Origin: Microvirga sp052115485
Lineage (GTDB): Bacteria; Pseudomonadota; Alphaproteobacteria; Rhizobiales; Beijerinckiaceae
DNA length: 64,000 bases
Reading direction: 5' to 3'
Assembly (NCBI RefSeq): GCF_052115485.1
Contig: NZ_JBFRGU010000001.1
Coordinates: forward strand, 310,001-374,000
In this document: positions 35,174 through 44,836 of the stretch, piece after piece
How the letters are laid out: each line of letters opens with the position of its first letter
Position numbering within the stretch: position 1 is the stretch's first letter
The notes under the pieces: model-generated
Told to the model about the DNA's origin: nothing
Database searches by the model: none
What the model saw: the letters and a program-made list of their open reading frames with translations, nothing else
Program-made: the position numbers and the translations under genes

Positions 35174-36925
35174 CACGTCGATAACGGCTTGTCGTGACTT
35201 CAAACCGGGCACGCTCTCGTCGATTTCGAGTGCGGCGCGACCATCGTCCCGGAACCGATTGACGATCGGATAACGGCGGTCACGGCCGAAGCTTCTGCGG
35301 GTGACTTTGACCCCCGGTGCCGATTGTCGACGCTTGTATTCGGCGAGGTAGAGAAGGCGCTCGATCTTCTTCACGGTATCGAGGTCGTGGCCCTTGGCGA
35401 CAATTTCCGCGACCCGCATCTCATGCTCGACGAGGCATTCCAGAATATCGTCGAGAACGGGATAGGGCGGCAGCGAATCTTCGTCCTTCTGGTTCTCGCG
35501 GAGTTCTGCGCTCGGCGGCTTGGTGATGATACGCTCCGGGATCAGGACCCCATCCGGCCCGAGCGCCCCCTTCGGCTTCCAGCGATTACGCAGAGTGGAC
35601 AGGCCGAAGACCTCCATCTTGTAGATGTCCTTGATCGGGTTGAACCCACCGTTCATGTCGCCGTAGAGCGTGGCGTAGCCGACCGACATTTCGGACTTGT
35701 TGCCCGTGGTCACCACCATCGATCCGAACTTGTTCGAGGCCGACATGAGGATCGTCCCGCGCGTACGGCTCTGGAGATTCTCTTCCGTGATGTCGCGCGG
35801 ACGCCCGGCGAAGAGCGGCTGAAGGATCGTCTCGAAGCCCTCGACCGCGTCCGCAATGGGCAGCACGTCGTAGCGGATGCCCAGCGCCTTGGCACAGGCA
35901 GCGGCGTCCGTGAGCGAGTCCGAGGATGTATAGCGATAGGGCATCATGATTGCGTGGACGCGCTCAGGCCCCAGCGCATCCACCGCCATGGCGGCGCAAA
36001 GAGCGGAATCGATACCGCCTGAAAGACCCAGAACCACACCGGGGAAGCGGTTCTTCTCCACGTAGTCGCGAAGTCCGAGCACACAGGCCGCGTAATCGGC
36101 CTCCTGCCCCTCCTCGATGGTCTCCTTCGGAGCCTCGACGCAGGTCCAGCCCTCGCCCTTGCGTTCCCAAATCGTCAGGGCAACCAACTCCTGAAAGGCG
36201 GGCAACTGGCACACGAGCGATGAATCGGCATCGAGAACGAAGGACGCCCCGTCGAAGACCAACTCATCCTGGCCGCCGACGGCGTTGAGATAGATGAGCG
36301 GCAACTCGCTTTCGGTCACGCGTGCGGCCGCGATGTTGAAGCGCTCCTCGCTCTTGTCGCGCCAATAGGGCGAACCGTTCGGGACCAGGAGAATCTCAGC
36401 ACCGGTCTCCGTGAGGCATTCCACAACCTCCTCACCCCAGATATCTTCGCAGATCGGGAGGCCGAGCCGAATGCCACGAAAATTTACCGGCCCGGCGAGC
36501 TCGCCCGCATCGAAAATGCGCTTCTCGTCGAAGACCCCATAATTCGGCAAATCCGCTTTGAAGCGGATCGATGCTATCTGTCCTTCGTCCAGCAACGCAT
36601 ACGCGTTGTAGAGACAGTCGTTCTCCTTCCACGGCAGGCCCACCAGCATCGCCGGGCCGCCATCGGCGGTCTCCCTGGCAAGGCGCGTCAGTGCGAGGCG
36701 GCAGGCGTCCTGAAAGGACGGCTTGAGAACAAGGTCCTCAGCCGGATAGCCGGCAAGGAAAAGCTCGGAGAACATGACGATATCGGCACCGAGCCGGGCA
36801 GCCTCGGTCCGGGCGGCGCGCGCCTTCGCCTCATTCCCCTCCACATCACCAACGATTGGGTTGAGTTGCGCGAGGGCGATCTTGAAAGTGTTCTTGAGCG
36901 AATTCTTGGTCATAGCAAAGCGCAT
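35171..36925 (-). CDS. nadE: Glutamine-dependent NAD+ synthetase
   Basis: 584 residues, two domains. The N-terminal nitrilase-like glutaminase has the Glu-Lys-Cys triad (MFSELFLAGYP, FKADLPNYGVFDEKR, LGLPICEDIWG); the C-terminal synthetase has the ATP P-loop VVLGLSGGIDSALCAAMAVD. Amidates deamido-NAD in the last step of NAD synthesis. I took the ATG at 36925 because GGAG lies ten bases upstream; an ATG at 36913 is the alternative. Its TAG stop is the first triplet of an inserted repeat. Confidence 0.93.
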   Translation of the reverse strand: MRFAMTKNSLKNTFKIALAQLNPIVGDVEGNEAKARAARTEAARLGADIVMFSELFLAGYPAEDLVLKPSFQDACRLALTRLARETADGGPAMLVGLPWKENDCLYNAYALLDEGQIASIRFKADLPNYGVFDEKRIFDAGELAGPVNFRGIRLGLPICEDIWGEEVVECLTETGAEILLVPNGSPYWRDKSEERFNIAAARVTESELPLIYLNAVGGQDELVFDGASFVLDADSSLVCQLPAFQELVALTIWERKGEGWTCVEAPKETIEEGQEADYAACVLGLRDYVEKNRFPGVVLGLSGGIDSALCAAMAVDALGPERVHAIMMPYRYTSSDSLTDAAACAKALGIRYDVLPIADAVEGFETILQPLFAGRPRDITEENLQSRTRGTILMSASNKFGSMVVTTGNKSEMSVGYATLYGDMNGGFNPIKDIYKMEVFGLSTLRNRWKPKGALGPDGVLIPERIITKPPSAELRENQKDEDSLPPYPVLDDILECLVEHEMRVAEIVAKGHDLDTVKKIERLLYLAEYKRRQSAPGVKVTRRSFGRDRRYPIVNRFRDDGRAALEIDESVPGLKSRQAVIDV

Positions 36926-37145
36926 GTAGCGCGCGCTCCATTTCACAACAACACGTCATAAGGGTCTTGAACGAGCTTGAGAAGCCAGTCGAAGGCACGA
37001 CAGGACTTCCATGGCGGCATGAGAAGCACAGCCGCCCATAAATCAAGATAAGCAGAAGATCAGACGGAGATCGTAACGATACGTTTTCGAGGAACAGATC
37101 ACAGCCTAGCTCGTTGTCACCCCACAAACTAGACAGGAGATCAAA

Positions 37146-37229
37146 ATGTTGCGCGGCGGACTTCTCTGGCTGATCGGCATTCCCCTGCCGATTATTCTTA
37201 TTCTCTTCTTCATGGGCTACTTAAGTTGA
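37146..37229 (+). CDS. 27-residue membrane peptide
   Basis: MLRGGLLWLIGIPLPIILIL then FFMGYLS: one hydrophobic helix with a conserved-looking GIPLPIILIL centre. AGGAG is six bases before the ATG and a strong terminator follows 35 bases after the stop, so it is a complete small transcription unit. I recall very similar 25-30-residue peptides in rhizobial genomes, without a function. Confidence 0.75.
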   Translation: MLRGGLLWLIGIPLPIILILFFMGYLS

Positions 37230-37263
37230 GCCTATGATCGCATAAAACTCGCCTGATAACGAA

Positions 37264-37290
37264 AAAGGGCGCCAGCGGCGCCCTTTTCCC
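37264..37290. terminator. Bidirectional intrinsic terminator
   Basis: AAAAAGGGCGCC, loop AGC, GGCGCCCTTTT. A-run on one side and T-run on the other let it work for the small membrane peptide on the plus strand and the DAHP synthase gene on the minus strand. Confidence 0.88.
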
Positions 37291-37309
37291 ATTCAGATGA
37301 CTGTCGCGT

Positions 37310-38695
37310 TCACTCGGCTGCCTCGACTGCCGGACGCTCACGCGATTGATGCTCGCGCTTGATGAGTTCGGCGGTGAGGAACGCGATTTCCAGCGCCTGT
37401 TCCGCATTGAGGCGCGGATCGCAATAGGTGTGGTAGCGATCGCTCAGATCGTCGTCCGTCAGGGCGCGCGCGCCGCCCGTGCACTCGGTGACGTTCTTGC
37501 CGGTCATTTCCAGATGGATGCCGCCCGCATGCGTGCCTTCCGCCTGATGAACGGCGAAGAAGTCGCGGACCTCGCCCATGACGCGCTCGAAGGGCCGCGT
37601 CTTGTAGCCGGAAGCCGCCTTGATCGTGTTGCCATGCATGGGATCGCAGGACCACACGACCGTGCGTCCTTCCCGTTTCACAGCGCGAACGAGAGCCGGA
37701 AGATTCTCGGCGACCTTGTCCGAACCGAAGCGGGCGATGAGCGTCAGCCGGCCAGGCTCGTCCTCCGGATTCAAGAGATCGATGAGCCGGATCAGATCGT
37801 CGGGTTTCAGCGACGGGCCGCATTTCAGGCCGATCGGGTTCTTGATGCCGCGCATGTATTCCACATGCGCGTGGTCGCTCTGGCGCGTGCGGTCGCCGAT
37901 CCAGAGCATGTGCCCGGAGGTGGCATACCAATCGCCGGTCGTGGAATCCACGCGGGTCATCGCCTGCTCGTAGCCGAGCAGCAGAGCCTCGTGACTGGTA
38001 TAGAAATCCGTCGTGCGCATCTCGGGATGCGTCTCGGGATCGATGCCGATGGCCCGCATGAAGTCGAGGCTCTCGGTGATGCGCTCCGCAATCTCGCTGT
38101 AACGGGAGGATTGCGGCGAATCCTTTACGAAGCCCAGCATCCAGCGATGGGCGTTCTCGAGGTTCGCATAGCCACCCGTCGCGAAGGCGCGGATCAGGTT
38201 TAGCGTCGCCGCCGATTGCCGGAAGGCCATGAGCTGGCGACGCGGATCGGGAATGCGGGATTCCGGCGTAAAGGCGATATCGTTGATGATGTCGCCCCGA
38301 TAGCTCGGCAGTTCGACACCGTCGACAATCTCGGTGTCGGACGAGCGGGGTTTCGCGAATTGCCCCGCAGACCGGCCGATCTTCACCACCGGCGAGGAAC
38401 CGCCGAAGGTGAGGACGACCGCCATCTGCAGGAACAGGCGGAAGAAATCGCGGATATTGTCGGCGGAATGCTCGGCGAAGCTCTCGGCGCAATCCCCGCC
38501 CTGGAGCAGGAAAGCCTCGCCCTTGGCGACCTTGGCCAATTGGCGTTTCAGCTTGCGCGCCTCGCCTGCAAAAACAAGCGGCGGAAAGCCCGCGAGCTGC
38601 TGCTCGACGTTCTCGAGTGCCTCAAGGTCCGGATAGGCCGGTACCTGCTGGATCTTTTTGCTTCTCCAGCTATCAGGCGTCCACCGCTCAGTCAT
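37310..38695 (-). CDS. aroG: Class II DAHP synthase (3-deoxy-7-phosphoheptulonate synthase)
   Basis: 461 residues, plant-like class II enzyme, first step of the shikimate pathway. Family features: WTPDSWRSKKIQQVPAYPD, EAFLLQGGDCAESF, KIGRSAGQFAKPRS, CGPSLKPDDLIRL and WSCDPMHGNTIK with the metal His. The start at 38695 gives the canonical MTERWTPDSW. No regulatory N-terminal domain, as usual in this class. Gene symbol is a convention (aroF/aroG/aroH vary). Confidence 0.93.
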   Translation of the reverse strand: MTERWTPDSWRSKKIQQVPAYPDLEALENVEQQLAGFPPLVFAGEARKLKRQLAKVAKGEAFLLQGGDCAESFAEHSADNIRDFFRLFLQMAVVLTFGGSSPVVKIGRSAGQFAKPRSSDTEIVDGVELPSYRGDIINDIAFTPESRIPDPRRQLMAFRQSAATLNLIRAFATGGYANLENAHRWMLGFVKDSPQSSRYSEIAERITESLDFMRAIGIDPETHPEMRTTDFYTSHEALLLGYEQAMTRVDSTTGDWYATSGHMLWIGDRTRQSDHAHVEYMRGIKNPIGLKCGPSLKPDDLIRLIDLLNPEDEPGRLTLIARFGSDKVAENLPALVRAVKREGRTVVWSCDPMHGNTIKAASGYKTRPFERVMGEVRDFFAVHQAEGTHAGGIHLEMTGKNVTECTGGARALTDDDLSDRYHTYCDPRLNAEQALEIAFLTAELIKREHQSRERPAVEAAE

Positions 38696-38924
38696 GACAC
38701 TTACCCCGTGTCTCCAAAGTTCCCATCGCACCGCACAACGCGGGCGAACGCGCACCTATACACGAGGAAATAAAAAAGGCGAGGGCAAGGAGTGGGGCGA
38801 TCTATCCTTAGCCTTACACCCTTCCTCGTGAAATTTTATTCCGCGTAGCACACCAACGCGCAACGATCGAAAATGCCATCCGGTCTCGATCGCGACCTTT
38901 CTGCCGTCCGGAAAGGCCTCGCCC

Positions 38925-40310
38925 CTACTCCGCCGCGACCGCTTTCTTGACCATGTAAGGCGTGCGCATGGTCACCAGTTCCTCGGCTGCTGTCGGGTGG
39001 ACGGCGACGGTGCGGTCGAAATCGGCCTTGGTCGCTCCCATGGTGACGGCGATCCCCGCGAGCTGAATCATTTCGCCGGCCCCCTCCCCTACGACGTGGA
39101 CGCCGACCACCTTGTCGGTGGCCTTCTCCACGATGATCTTCATCAGTACGCGGTCCTGAGAGCCGGACAGCGTCGCCTTCATAGAGCGGAACGAGGTCTT
39201 GAAGACCTCGACTTCCCCATAACGGACCTCGGCCAGGGTCTCGGTACATCCGATGACACCGATTTCGGGGGTCGAGAACACTGCCGTCGGGATCAGTGAG
39301 TGATCGACCATGGTCGGCTTATCGCCAAAGACCGTATCGGCGAAAGCGTGGCCCTCCCGGATGGCGATGGGGGTGAGATTGGCCCGATTGGTCACGTCAC
39401 CGACCGCGTAGATCGAAGGGATCAGGCTCTGCGAATAGGCATCGACGACGATGGCCCCGGCCGCATCGAGGGTGACACCGACCTTCCCCAGGCCTAAGCC
39501 GTTCGTGTTTGGGCGTCGGCCCGTCGCCACCAGAACCTGATCGACATTCAGGACGGAGCCGTCAGAGAGAGTCGCGGCAATTCCGTCAGCCTGTTTGTCG
39601 AGACGTGAGACAGTCTTGGAGAGCGCGAGATTGATCCCCCGTCGAGCATAGGCGTCGCCTAGGGCATCGCGCACGTCCTCGTCGAACCCGCGCAGGAGCT
39701 TGTCGCCCCGGTGCAGCAGGGTCGTCTCGCTGCCGAGCCCGGCAAATACGCCTGCGAATTCCACCGCGATATAACCGCCGCCAATGACGAGGATCCGCTT
39801 GGGCAGGGACTTCAGGTGGAAAACTTCGTTGGAGGTGATCCCAAGCTCTCCGCCGGGAACCACGGGTTCCATGGTCGGATGCGCGCCGACGGCGACGAGG
39901 ATGTAGCGGGCACGCACAAGGGTGCCGGTGTTGATGAGGCGAACCGTGTGCGGATCCTCGATCACCGCGCGGCTATCGATGATTTCGACACCGGCCTTTT
40001 CCAAGTTGGCGCGGTAGATACCCTCCAGCCGGTCGATTTCCTTGTCCTTGTTGGCGATCAGGGTCGCCCAGTCGAACTTTGCCTCCGGCACCGTCCATCC
40101 GAACCCGGCTGCTTCGTGAAACTCGTCCGAGAAGCGGCTGGCGTAGACCATCAGCTTTTTCGGGACGCAGCCCCGGATCACACAGGTACCGCCGACCCGG
40201 TATTCCTCCGCCACCATGACCTTCGCGCCGTAGCCTGCGGCGATGCGCGCGGCCCGGACACCGCCGGAGCCCCCGCCGATCACGAAAAGGTCGACGTCAT
40301 AGGAACTCAT
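38925..40310 (-). CDS. gor: Glutathione-disulfide reductase
   Basis: 461 residues. FAD-binding GGGSGGVRAARIAA at the N-terminus, redox disulfide GGTCVIRGCVPKK, NADP-binding GGGYIAVEFAGVFAGLG and C-terminal interface His in VAVHPTAAEELVTMR. Reduces glutathione disulfide with NADPH. ATG 40310 has AGGAG eight bases upstream; the open frame continues far upstream to 40607 but that part reads antisense to the next gene and is not coding. Confidence 0.93.
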   Translation of the reverse strand: MSSYDVDLFVIGGGSGGVRAARIAAGYGAKVMVAEEYRVGGTCVIRGCVPKKLMVYASRFSDEFHEAAGFGWTVPEAKFDWATLIANKDKEIDRLEGIYRANLEKAGVEIIDSRAVIEDPHTVRLINTGTLVRARYILVAVGAHPTMEPVVPGGELGITSNEVFHLKSLPKRILVIGGGYIAVEFAGVFAGLGSETTLLHRGDKLLRGFDEDVRDALGDAYARRGINLALSKTVSRLDKQADGIAATLSDGSVLNVDQVLVATGRRPNTNGLGLGKVGVTLDAAGAIVVDAYSQSLIPSIYAVGDVTNRANLTPIAIREGHAFADTVFGDKPTMVDHSLIPTAVFSTPEIGVIGCTETLAEVRYGEVEVFKTSFRSMKATLSGSQDRVLMKIIVEKATDKVVGVHVVGEGAGEMIQLAGIAVTMGATKADFDRTVAVHPTAAEELVTMRTPYMVKKAVAAE

Positions 40311-40378
40311 GGACTTGTCTCCTAAGCATTTTCCGTAAATTGGGCGCCGGTTTCGCGTCAGAAAATGCGAGATTAAAA

Positions 40379-41623
40379 TTAAGCATGGCGATGCTTTGCC
40401 GCCAGTAGCCATACTATGGAGGCACCGAGCGCAGAGACCCACCACCCCTGCCATGCGCCGTGCCCGATTATCGCAACAGCGACCGCGCTCGCCATCAGCG
40501 CCAGACCGAGAGCCGTGATGACGCGCGACTGCCGAGCCACGGCATCGAGCGTCAGAAAGCAGACAGCCCCTGCCAGCAAGGCCCCGATTAAACCGAGCTC
40601 CACCCAAATTTGCAGCACCGCATTATGCGGGTGCCCTACGTCCAGAAGAACGCGTCGCTCAGGCGGAACACGTTGCGCGATGCTTGTCTCGCCGAGGCGT
40701 GCGCTCGCGCCGAACCCTGCCCCCAGAATGGGATCCTCGTGGATGGCGGCATCGAAGCTGAGCCAGATATTCACCCTGTCCCGAGAATGGTTCGAGGCCA
40801 TATGCTGATGCACTGAATTGGGGATGAGCCTGTCGGCCAAGGGGCCGATCACAGGCGCTATCGCGAGCGCCGCGACGATGACGATCTTCGCGAGCAGGAT
40901 CGACAGGCGCGGTGCGAGCAAGGCCACAACGCATGCGAGAGCCGCGACCAGCAAGCCGAGAACCGCCGAGCCGCTGTCGGAATTGGCGACGGCGAGGCCA
41001 ACGAGCGCAAGAAACGCCAATCCGAGAACCGTACCATTGCCGACCGAGCGGTAGAACCACGCCAGAATCGGCGGAAGCAAGACCATGAGAGTCAAACTCG
41101 GACGGTTGAGGATGTAGCTGTCGAAGCGCATGCCGAGCGCCTTGCGGATCTCGAGACCGGTGCGGAGATCCAACAGCATGACGAGTTGAGCGACGACCAC
41201 GGCGATGGCGAGCGTCCAGAACGCCCCTTCAGTCATCCGCCGGGCCAATGTCAGGCTTAGCGTGAAGGCAAAAGCGACCGGCAGCCAGAATTCAAAGAGG
41301 ACAGGAACCGACGTTTCCCGAACTTCGCTCCAGCCCAGCGACAGGAAACTCCAGCCGGCAAACGAGAGGACCGCAAGGCCGATAGGCGTACTCAACGCGC
41401 GGCGCGCCTCTTGAATGAAAACGCCAAAGCCGCCCTCGATAACGAGTGCCCCTAAGGCAAAGGCCGCGCTCAGGCCGAGAAAGAGCGGGCTGGAGCGGTG
41501 CGCGATGGTCATGCCGAGCGGCATCACCGCCAAAAGCACCATGGACACGCGCCAAAGCGCGTCCGCGACGCGCGTAGCGATTGAGGATCGGGACAGGTGA
41601 AAATGTTCGGCTGAGGCGTTCAC
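40379..41623 (-). CDS. O-antigen ligase-like membrane protein (Wzy_C family)
   Basis: 414 residues with about ten to eleven membrane helices. The large periplasmic loop carries HSRDRVNIWLSFDAAIHEDP, GAGFGASA and VGHPHNAVLQIWVELGLIG, the RxxxW...GxGxG...HNxxLQ pattern of the O-antigen ligase/polymerase family. GTG start at 41623. Probably joins or polymerises a surface glycan; acts in the inner membrane. It stands apart from other glycan genes. Confidence 0.82.
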   Translation of the reverse strand: MNASAEHFHLSRSSIATRVADALWRVSMVLLAVMPLGMTIAHRSSPLFLGLSAAFALGALVIEGGFGVFIQEARRALSTPIGLAVLSFAGWSFLSLGWSEVRETSVPVLFEFWLPVAFAFTLSLTLARRMTEGAFWTLAIAVVVAQLVMLLDLRTGLEIRKALGMRFDSYILNRPSLTLMVLLPPILAWFYRSVGNGTVLGLAFLALVGLAVANSDSGSAVLGLLVAALACVVALLAPRLSILLAKIVIVAALAIAPVIGPLADRLIPNSVHQHMASNHSRDRVNIWLSFDAAIHEDPILGAGFGASARLGETSIAQRVPPERRVLLDVGHPHNAVLQIWVELGLIGALLAGAVCFLTLDAVARQSRVITALGLALMASAVAVAIIGHGAWQGWWVSALGASIVWLLAAKHRHA

Positions 41624-41743
41624 GACTCACGTCTTAAGCGAAGGTTGAATAAGGATAAAGCCATGACTGCTTGCCGTGCGGCAGCTTCGCCGATAGGTTC
41701 CTCCCCATTAACACAAATGAAACGTTTCTGAGGAGGAAACACG

Positions 41744-42712
41744 ATGAACATGACCGGAAAAGGTTTGTGGCGCGGTGCGCTGACGGCAGCCGTCATGGGC
41801 TTGGCTACCTCGGCCATGGCCCAGGCTGAACTCAAGGTCATGGCCCCAGCGGCTCCGGGCGGCGGCTGGGACCAAACGGCTCGCTCCATGCAGCAGGCCC
41901 TGACGCAGGCTGGCCTTGCCAAGAGCGTCCAGGTTACGAACGTTCCGGGCGCGGGCGGCTCCATCGGCATTGCGCAGTTCGTGAACGGCGCCAAGGGCGA
42001 TGGCAACCAGCTCATGGTCATGGGTTACGTGATGGTGGGCGCGCTCCTCACCAACAAGTCGCCTGTCACTCTCGACCAGACGACCCCCATCGCGCGCCTG
42101 ACTGGCGAATACGAGGCCATCGTCGTGCCGGCGGATTCGCCGATCAAGACCGCCAAGGATCTTGTCGCGGCCGTAAAGGCCGATCCGGCGAAGGTCACCT
42201 GGGCCGGCGGCTCGGCTGGCGGGGTGGATCATATTGCCGCGGCGCTCTTCGCCAAGGCTGCGGGCGCTGATCCGACCAAGATCAACTACATCCCGTTCTC
42301 GGGTGGCGGCGAGTCGCTCGCGGCCATCCTTGGTGGCAAGGTCACCGCTGGCATCGCCGGCTATGGCGAGTTCGAGAGCCAGATCAAGGCCGGGAAGCTT
42401 CGCCTCATCGGCTTGACGACTCCTGCATCGAAGAACACCGCCGAAATGCCGTCGCTCAAGGCGAACGGCGTCGATCTCGAGATCGCAAACTGGCGCGCCG
42501 TCGTGGCCCCTCCCGGCATCTCGGCCGACCAGAAGAAGGTTCTGACCGAGACCATCGACAAGCTCGTGAAGTCGAAGGAATGGGCTGAGATCCTGAAGCA
42601 GAAGGGCTGGGACGACGCCTACCTCTCGGGCGATGCCTTCGCCAAATTCCTGGCCGACGACCAGAACCGCACCAAGGAAGTCTTGACCTCGGTCGGACTT
42701 GTGAAGTCTTAA
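41744..42712 (+). CDS. tctC: Tripartite tricarboxylate transporter substrate-binding protein
   Basis: 322 residues. Signal peptide MTGKGLWRGALTAAVMGLAT with cleavage after SAMAQA; mature protein has the TctC/Bug fold (LKVMAPAAPGGGWDQTARSM, GAGGSIGIAQFVN, GGSAGGVDHIAAALF). GAGGAGG precedes the ATG by seven bases, a very strong ribosome-binding site. First gene of tctCBA. Substrate is probably a di- or tricarboxylate; the binding pocket does not reveal which. No tctDE sensor genes are adjacent. Confidence 0.92.
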   Translation: MNMTGKGLWRGALTAAVMGLATSAMAQAELKVMAPAAPGGGWDQTARSMQQALTQAGLAKSVQVTNVPGAGGSIGIAQFVNGAKGDGNQLMVMGYVMVGALLTNKSPVTLDQTTPIARLTGEYEAIVVPADSPIKTAKDLVAAVKADPAKVTWAGGSAGGVDHIAAALFAKAAGADPTKINYIPFSGGGESLAAILGGKVTAGIAGYGEFESQIKAGKLRLIGLTTPASKNTAEMPSLKANGVDLEIANWRAVVAPPGISADQKKVLTETIDKLVKSKEWAEILKQKGWDDAYLSGDAFAKFLADDQNRTKEVLTSVGLVKS

Positions 42713-42743
42713 AAAGACGGCTCCGACATTTGAAGCTCAGGGA

Positions 42744-42769
42744 GCGCCGCTTTTGCGGCGCTTCTTTTT
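42744..42769 (+). terminator. Intercistronic terminator/attenuator between tctC and tctB
   Basis: GCGCCGC (42744-42750), loop TTTT, GCGGCGC (42755-42761), then TTCTTTTT. It stands between the binding-protein gene and the membrane genes and should let only a fraction of transcripts reach tctBA. Confidence 0.85.
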
Positions 42770-42780
42770 AGGAAATCGCC

Positions 42781-43254
42781 ATGAACGTACGAACACCAAA
42801 GCGCGTCGATGTTCCAGGTCTGGTCATCGCCCTCGGCCTTCTCATCCTCGCGGGCCTGATCTGGCTGGATACGACCAGACTCGAACTCTCTTCCGTCTAC
42901 GGCCTTGGCCCGAAGGCCATGCCGAGTGTCGTCGCCATCGGCCTTGCTATCCTTGCCGTCGGCAACGCCATCATGGCGGTTCGCGGCGGCCTGCCCACGC
43001 GTGACACGCTTCGCTGGACGCCCATCCTACTGATCATCGGCGGACTGGCTGCTCTCATTGCCCTGATCCATTTCGGCGGGGGCTTTATCCCCGCGACGGC
43101 CGTCCTCTTCGTCGCGACATCAGCGGCCTTCGGGCGACGCGCGCCCGTCGCCGATCTCATCATCGGCCTCGTCGCCGGCGTCGTGATTTATCTTCTCTTC
43201 TCCAAGCTCCTGACCCTGTCGCTGCCGATGGGTCCGCTTGAGCATCTGCTCTGA
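42781..43254 (+). CDS. tctB: Tricarboxylate transporter small membrane subunit
   Basis: 157 residues, four membrane helices, the usual small TctB subunit. GLVIALGLLILAGLIWLDTT begins the first helix; the conserved GPKAMP motif follows. Acts with TctA in the inner membrane. Eight bases separate it from tctA. Confidence 0.9.
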   Translation: MNVRTPKRVDVPGLVIALGLLILAGLIWLDTTRLELSSVYGLGPKAMPSVVAIGLAILAVGNAIMAVRGGLPTRDTLRWTPILLIIGGLAALIALIHFGGGFIPATAVLFVATSAAFGRRAPVADLIIGLVAGVVIYLLFSKLLTLSLPMGPLEHLL

Positions 43255-43262
43255 GGTCGGTC

Positions 43263-44762
43263 ATGGACGCATTTTTCGCTCTCGCGCACGGCCTCACCGT
43301 CGCCATCCAGCCGATGAACATGCTCTTCGCGCTCATCGGCGTCCTGCTCGGCACCGCTGTCGGCGTTTTGCCCGGTATCGGCCCGGCGCTGACGGTGGCG
43401 CTTCTCTTGCCGATCACCTTCAAGCTCGATCCGGGCGGGTCGATCATCATGTTCGCCGGCATCTATTACGGCGGCATGTATGGCGGTTCGACCACCGCCA
43501 TCCTGATCAACACCCCAGGCGAAAGCGCCTCCATGGCGACCGCGCTCGAAGGCAACAAGATGGCTAAGGCGGGTCGCGGCGGCCCGGCGCTTGCCACATC
43601 CGCCATCGGTTCCTTCGTGGCCGGTACCATCGCCACGCTCGGTCTCGCCTTCCTCGCGCCGACACTCGTCGAACTCGCGGTGAAGTTCGGGCCGGAGGAT
43701 TACTTCGCGCTCATGTGCGTCGCCTTCGTGACCGTCTCGGCTACTTTCGGCGATTCGCCCGTGCGCGGTTTGACCAGCCTCTTCATCGGTCTCGCACTCG
43801 GTGTGGTCGGCATCGACAAGCTCACGGGCCAGGCCCGCATGACCTTCGGCGTGCCGGATCTTCTCGACGGGGTTGAGGTCACAACCCTGGCGGTCGGCCT
43901 CTTTGCCGTCGGCGAAGCTCTGTATGTGGCCTCGCGTCGACACATTCATGAAGAGGTGCTGGAGCCGGTGCGCGGCTCCCTATGGATGACGAAACAGGAC
44001 TGGAAGCGCTCGTGGATGCCGTGGCTTCGCGGCACGGCCTTCGGCTTCCCCATAGGCGCTCTTCCGGCAGGCGGCGCGGAAATCCCGACCTTCCTGTCCT
44101 ATTCCACGGAGAAGCGTCTTACGAAGTATCCGGAGGAGTTCGGGCACGGCGCCATCGAGGGCGTCGCGGGTCCGGAGGCTGCCAACAATGCCTCGGCGGC
44201 GGGAACCCTTGTTCCGCTGCTCGCCCTCGGCCTGCCGACCTCAGCGACGGCCGCGATGATGCTGGCGGGCTTCCAGCAATACGGCCTCAATCCCGGCCCG
44301 CTTCTGTTTGCGGACCGGCCCGACCTGGTCTGGGGCCTGATCGCCAGCCTGTTCATCGCCAACACGATGCTGCTGGTCCTGAACCTGCCGCTCGTGGGCT
44401 TGTGGGTTAAGCTTCTCGCCATACCGCAGCCGTGGCTCTATGCGGGCATTCTGGTTTTCGCGACCATGGGCACGATTGCCGCCAAGCCCTCGATTGTCGA
44501 GCTGGCCATGCTGGGAGTCTTCGGTGTTCTCGGCTTCCTGATGCGCCGCTTCGACTATCCCATCGCGCCGGTGGTCGTGGGCCTAATCCTCGGCCCTATC
44601 GCGGAAAGTCAGCTTCGTCGCGCGCTCTCCATCAGCCTCGGCGATCCGCTTGTGCTGGTGCAGAGCCCCATCTCGGCGACGCTGCTTGCCATCGCTGCAA
44701 TCGCACTGGTGCTGCCCTTCGTGCTCCAGGGCCTCAACCGCTTCAAGGCGGAAGAGGACTAA
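43263..44762 (+). CDS. tctA: Tricarboxylate transporter large permease subunit
   Basis: 499 residues, about twelve membrane helices. Family signature GVLPGIGPALTVALLLPITF and the repeated half GIYYGGMYGGSTTAILINTP, GALPAGGAEIPTFLSYSTEK, LGLPTSATAAMMLAGFQQYG. Forms the transport channel with TctB. Followed by a strong terminator at 44791. Confidence 0.95.
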   Translation: MDAFFALAHGLTVAIQPMNMLFALIGVLLGTAVGVLPGIGPALTVALLLPITFKLDPGGSIIMFAGIYYGGMYGGSTTAILINTPGESASMATALEGNKMAKAGRGGPALATSAIGSFVAGTIATLGLAFLAPTLVELAVKFGPEDYFALMCVAFVTVSATFGDSPVRGLTSLFIGLALGVVGIDKLTGQARMTFGVPDLLDGVEVTTLAVGLFAVGEALYVASRRHIHEEVLEPVRGSLWMTKQDWKRSWMPWLRGTAFGFPIGALPAGGAEIPTFLSYSTEKRLTKYPEEFGHGAIEGVAGPEAANNASAAGTLVPLLALGLPTSATAAMMLAGFQQYGLNPGPLLFADRPDLVWGLIASLFIANTMLLVLNLPLVGLWVKLLAIPQPWLYAGILVFATMGTIAAKPSIVELAMLGVFGVLGFLMRRFDYPIAPVVVGLILGPIAESQLRRALSISLGDPLVLVQSPISATLLAIAAIALVLPFVLQGLNRFKAEED

Positions 44763-44790
44763 ACCAGTCCCGACAGATCCAAAAAAACAA

Positions 44791-44816
44791 AGGCCCGGCA
44801 TTGCCGGGCCTTTTTC
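44791..44816. terminator. Bidirectional terminator after tctA
   Basis: AAAAAAACAA precedes AGGCCCGGCA/TTGCCGGGCC followed by TTTTTCTT. Serves tctA on the plus strand and the DUF2059 gene on the minus strand. Confidence 0.9.
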
Positions 44817-44836
44817 TTAAGCGCCTATCTCAACGC

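Noticed and set aside
40311..40607. N-terminal extension of glutathione reductase
   Set aside because: It overlaps the upstream O-antigen-ligase-like gene and reads as arginine-rich nonsense; the ATG at 40310 has a strong ribosome-binding site and the canonical FAD-binding start.
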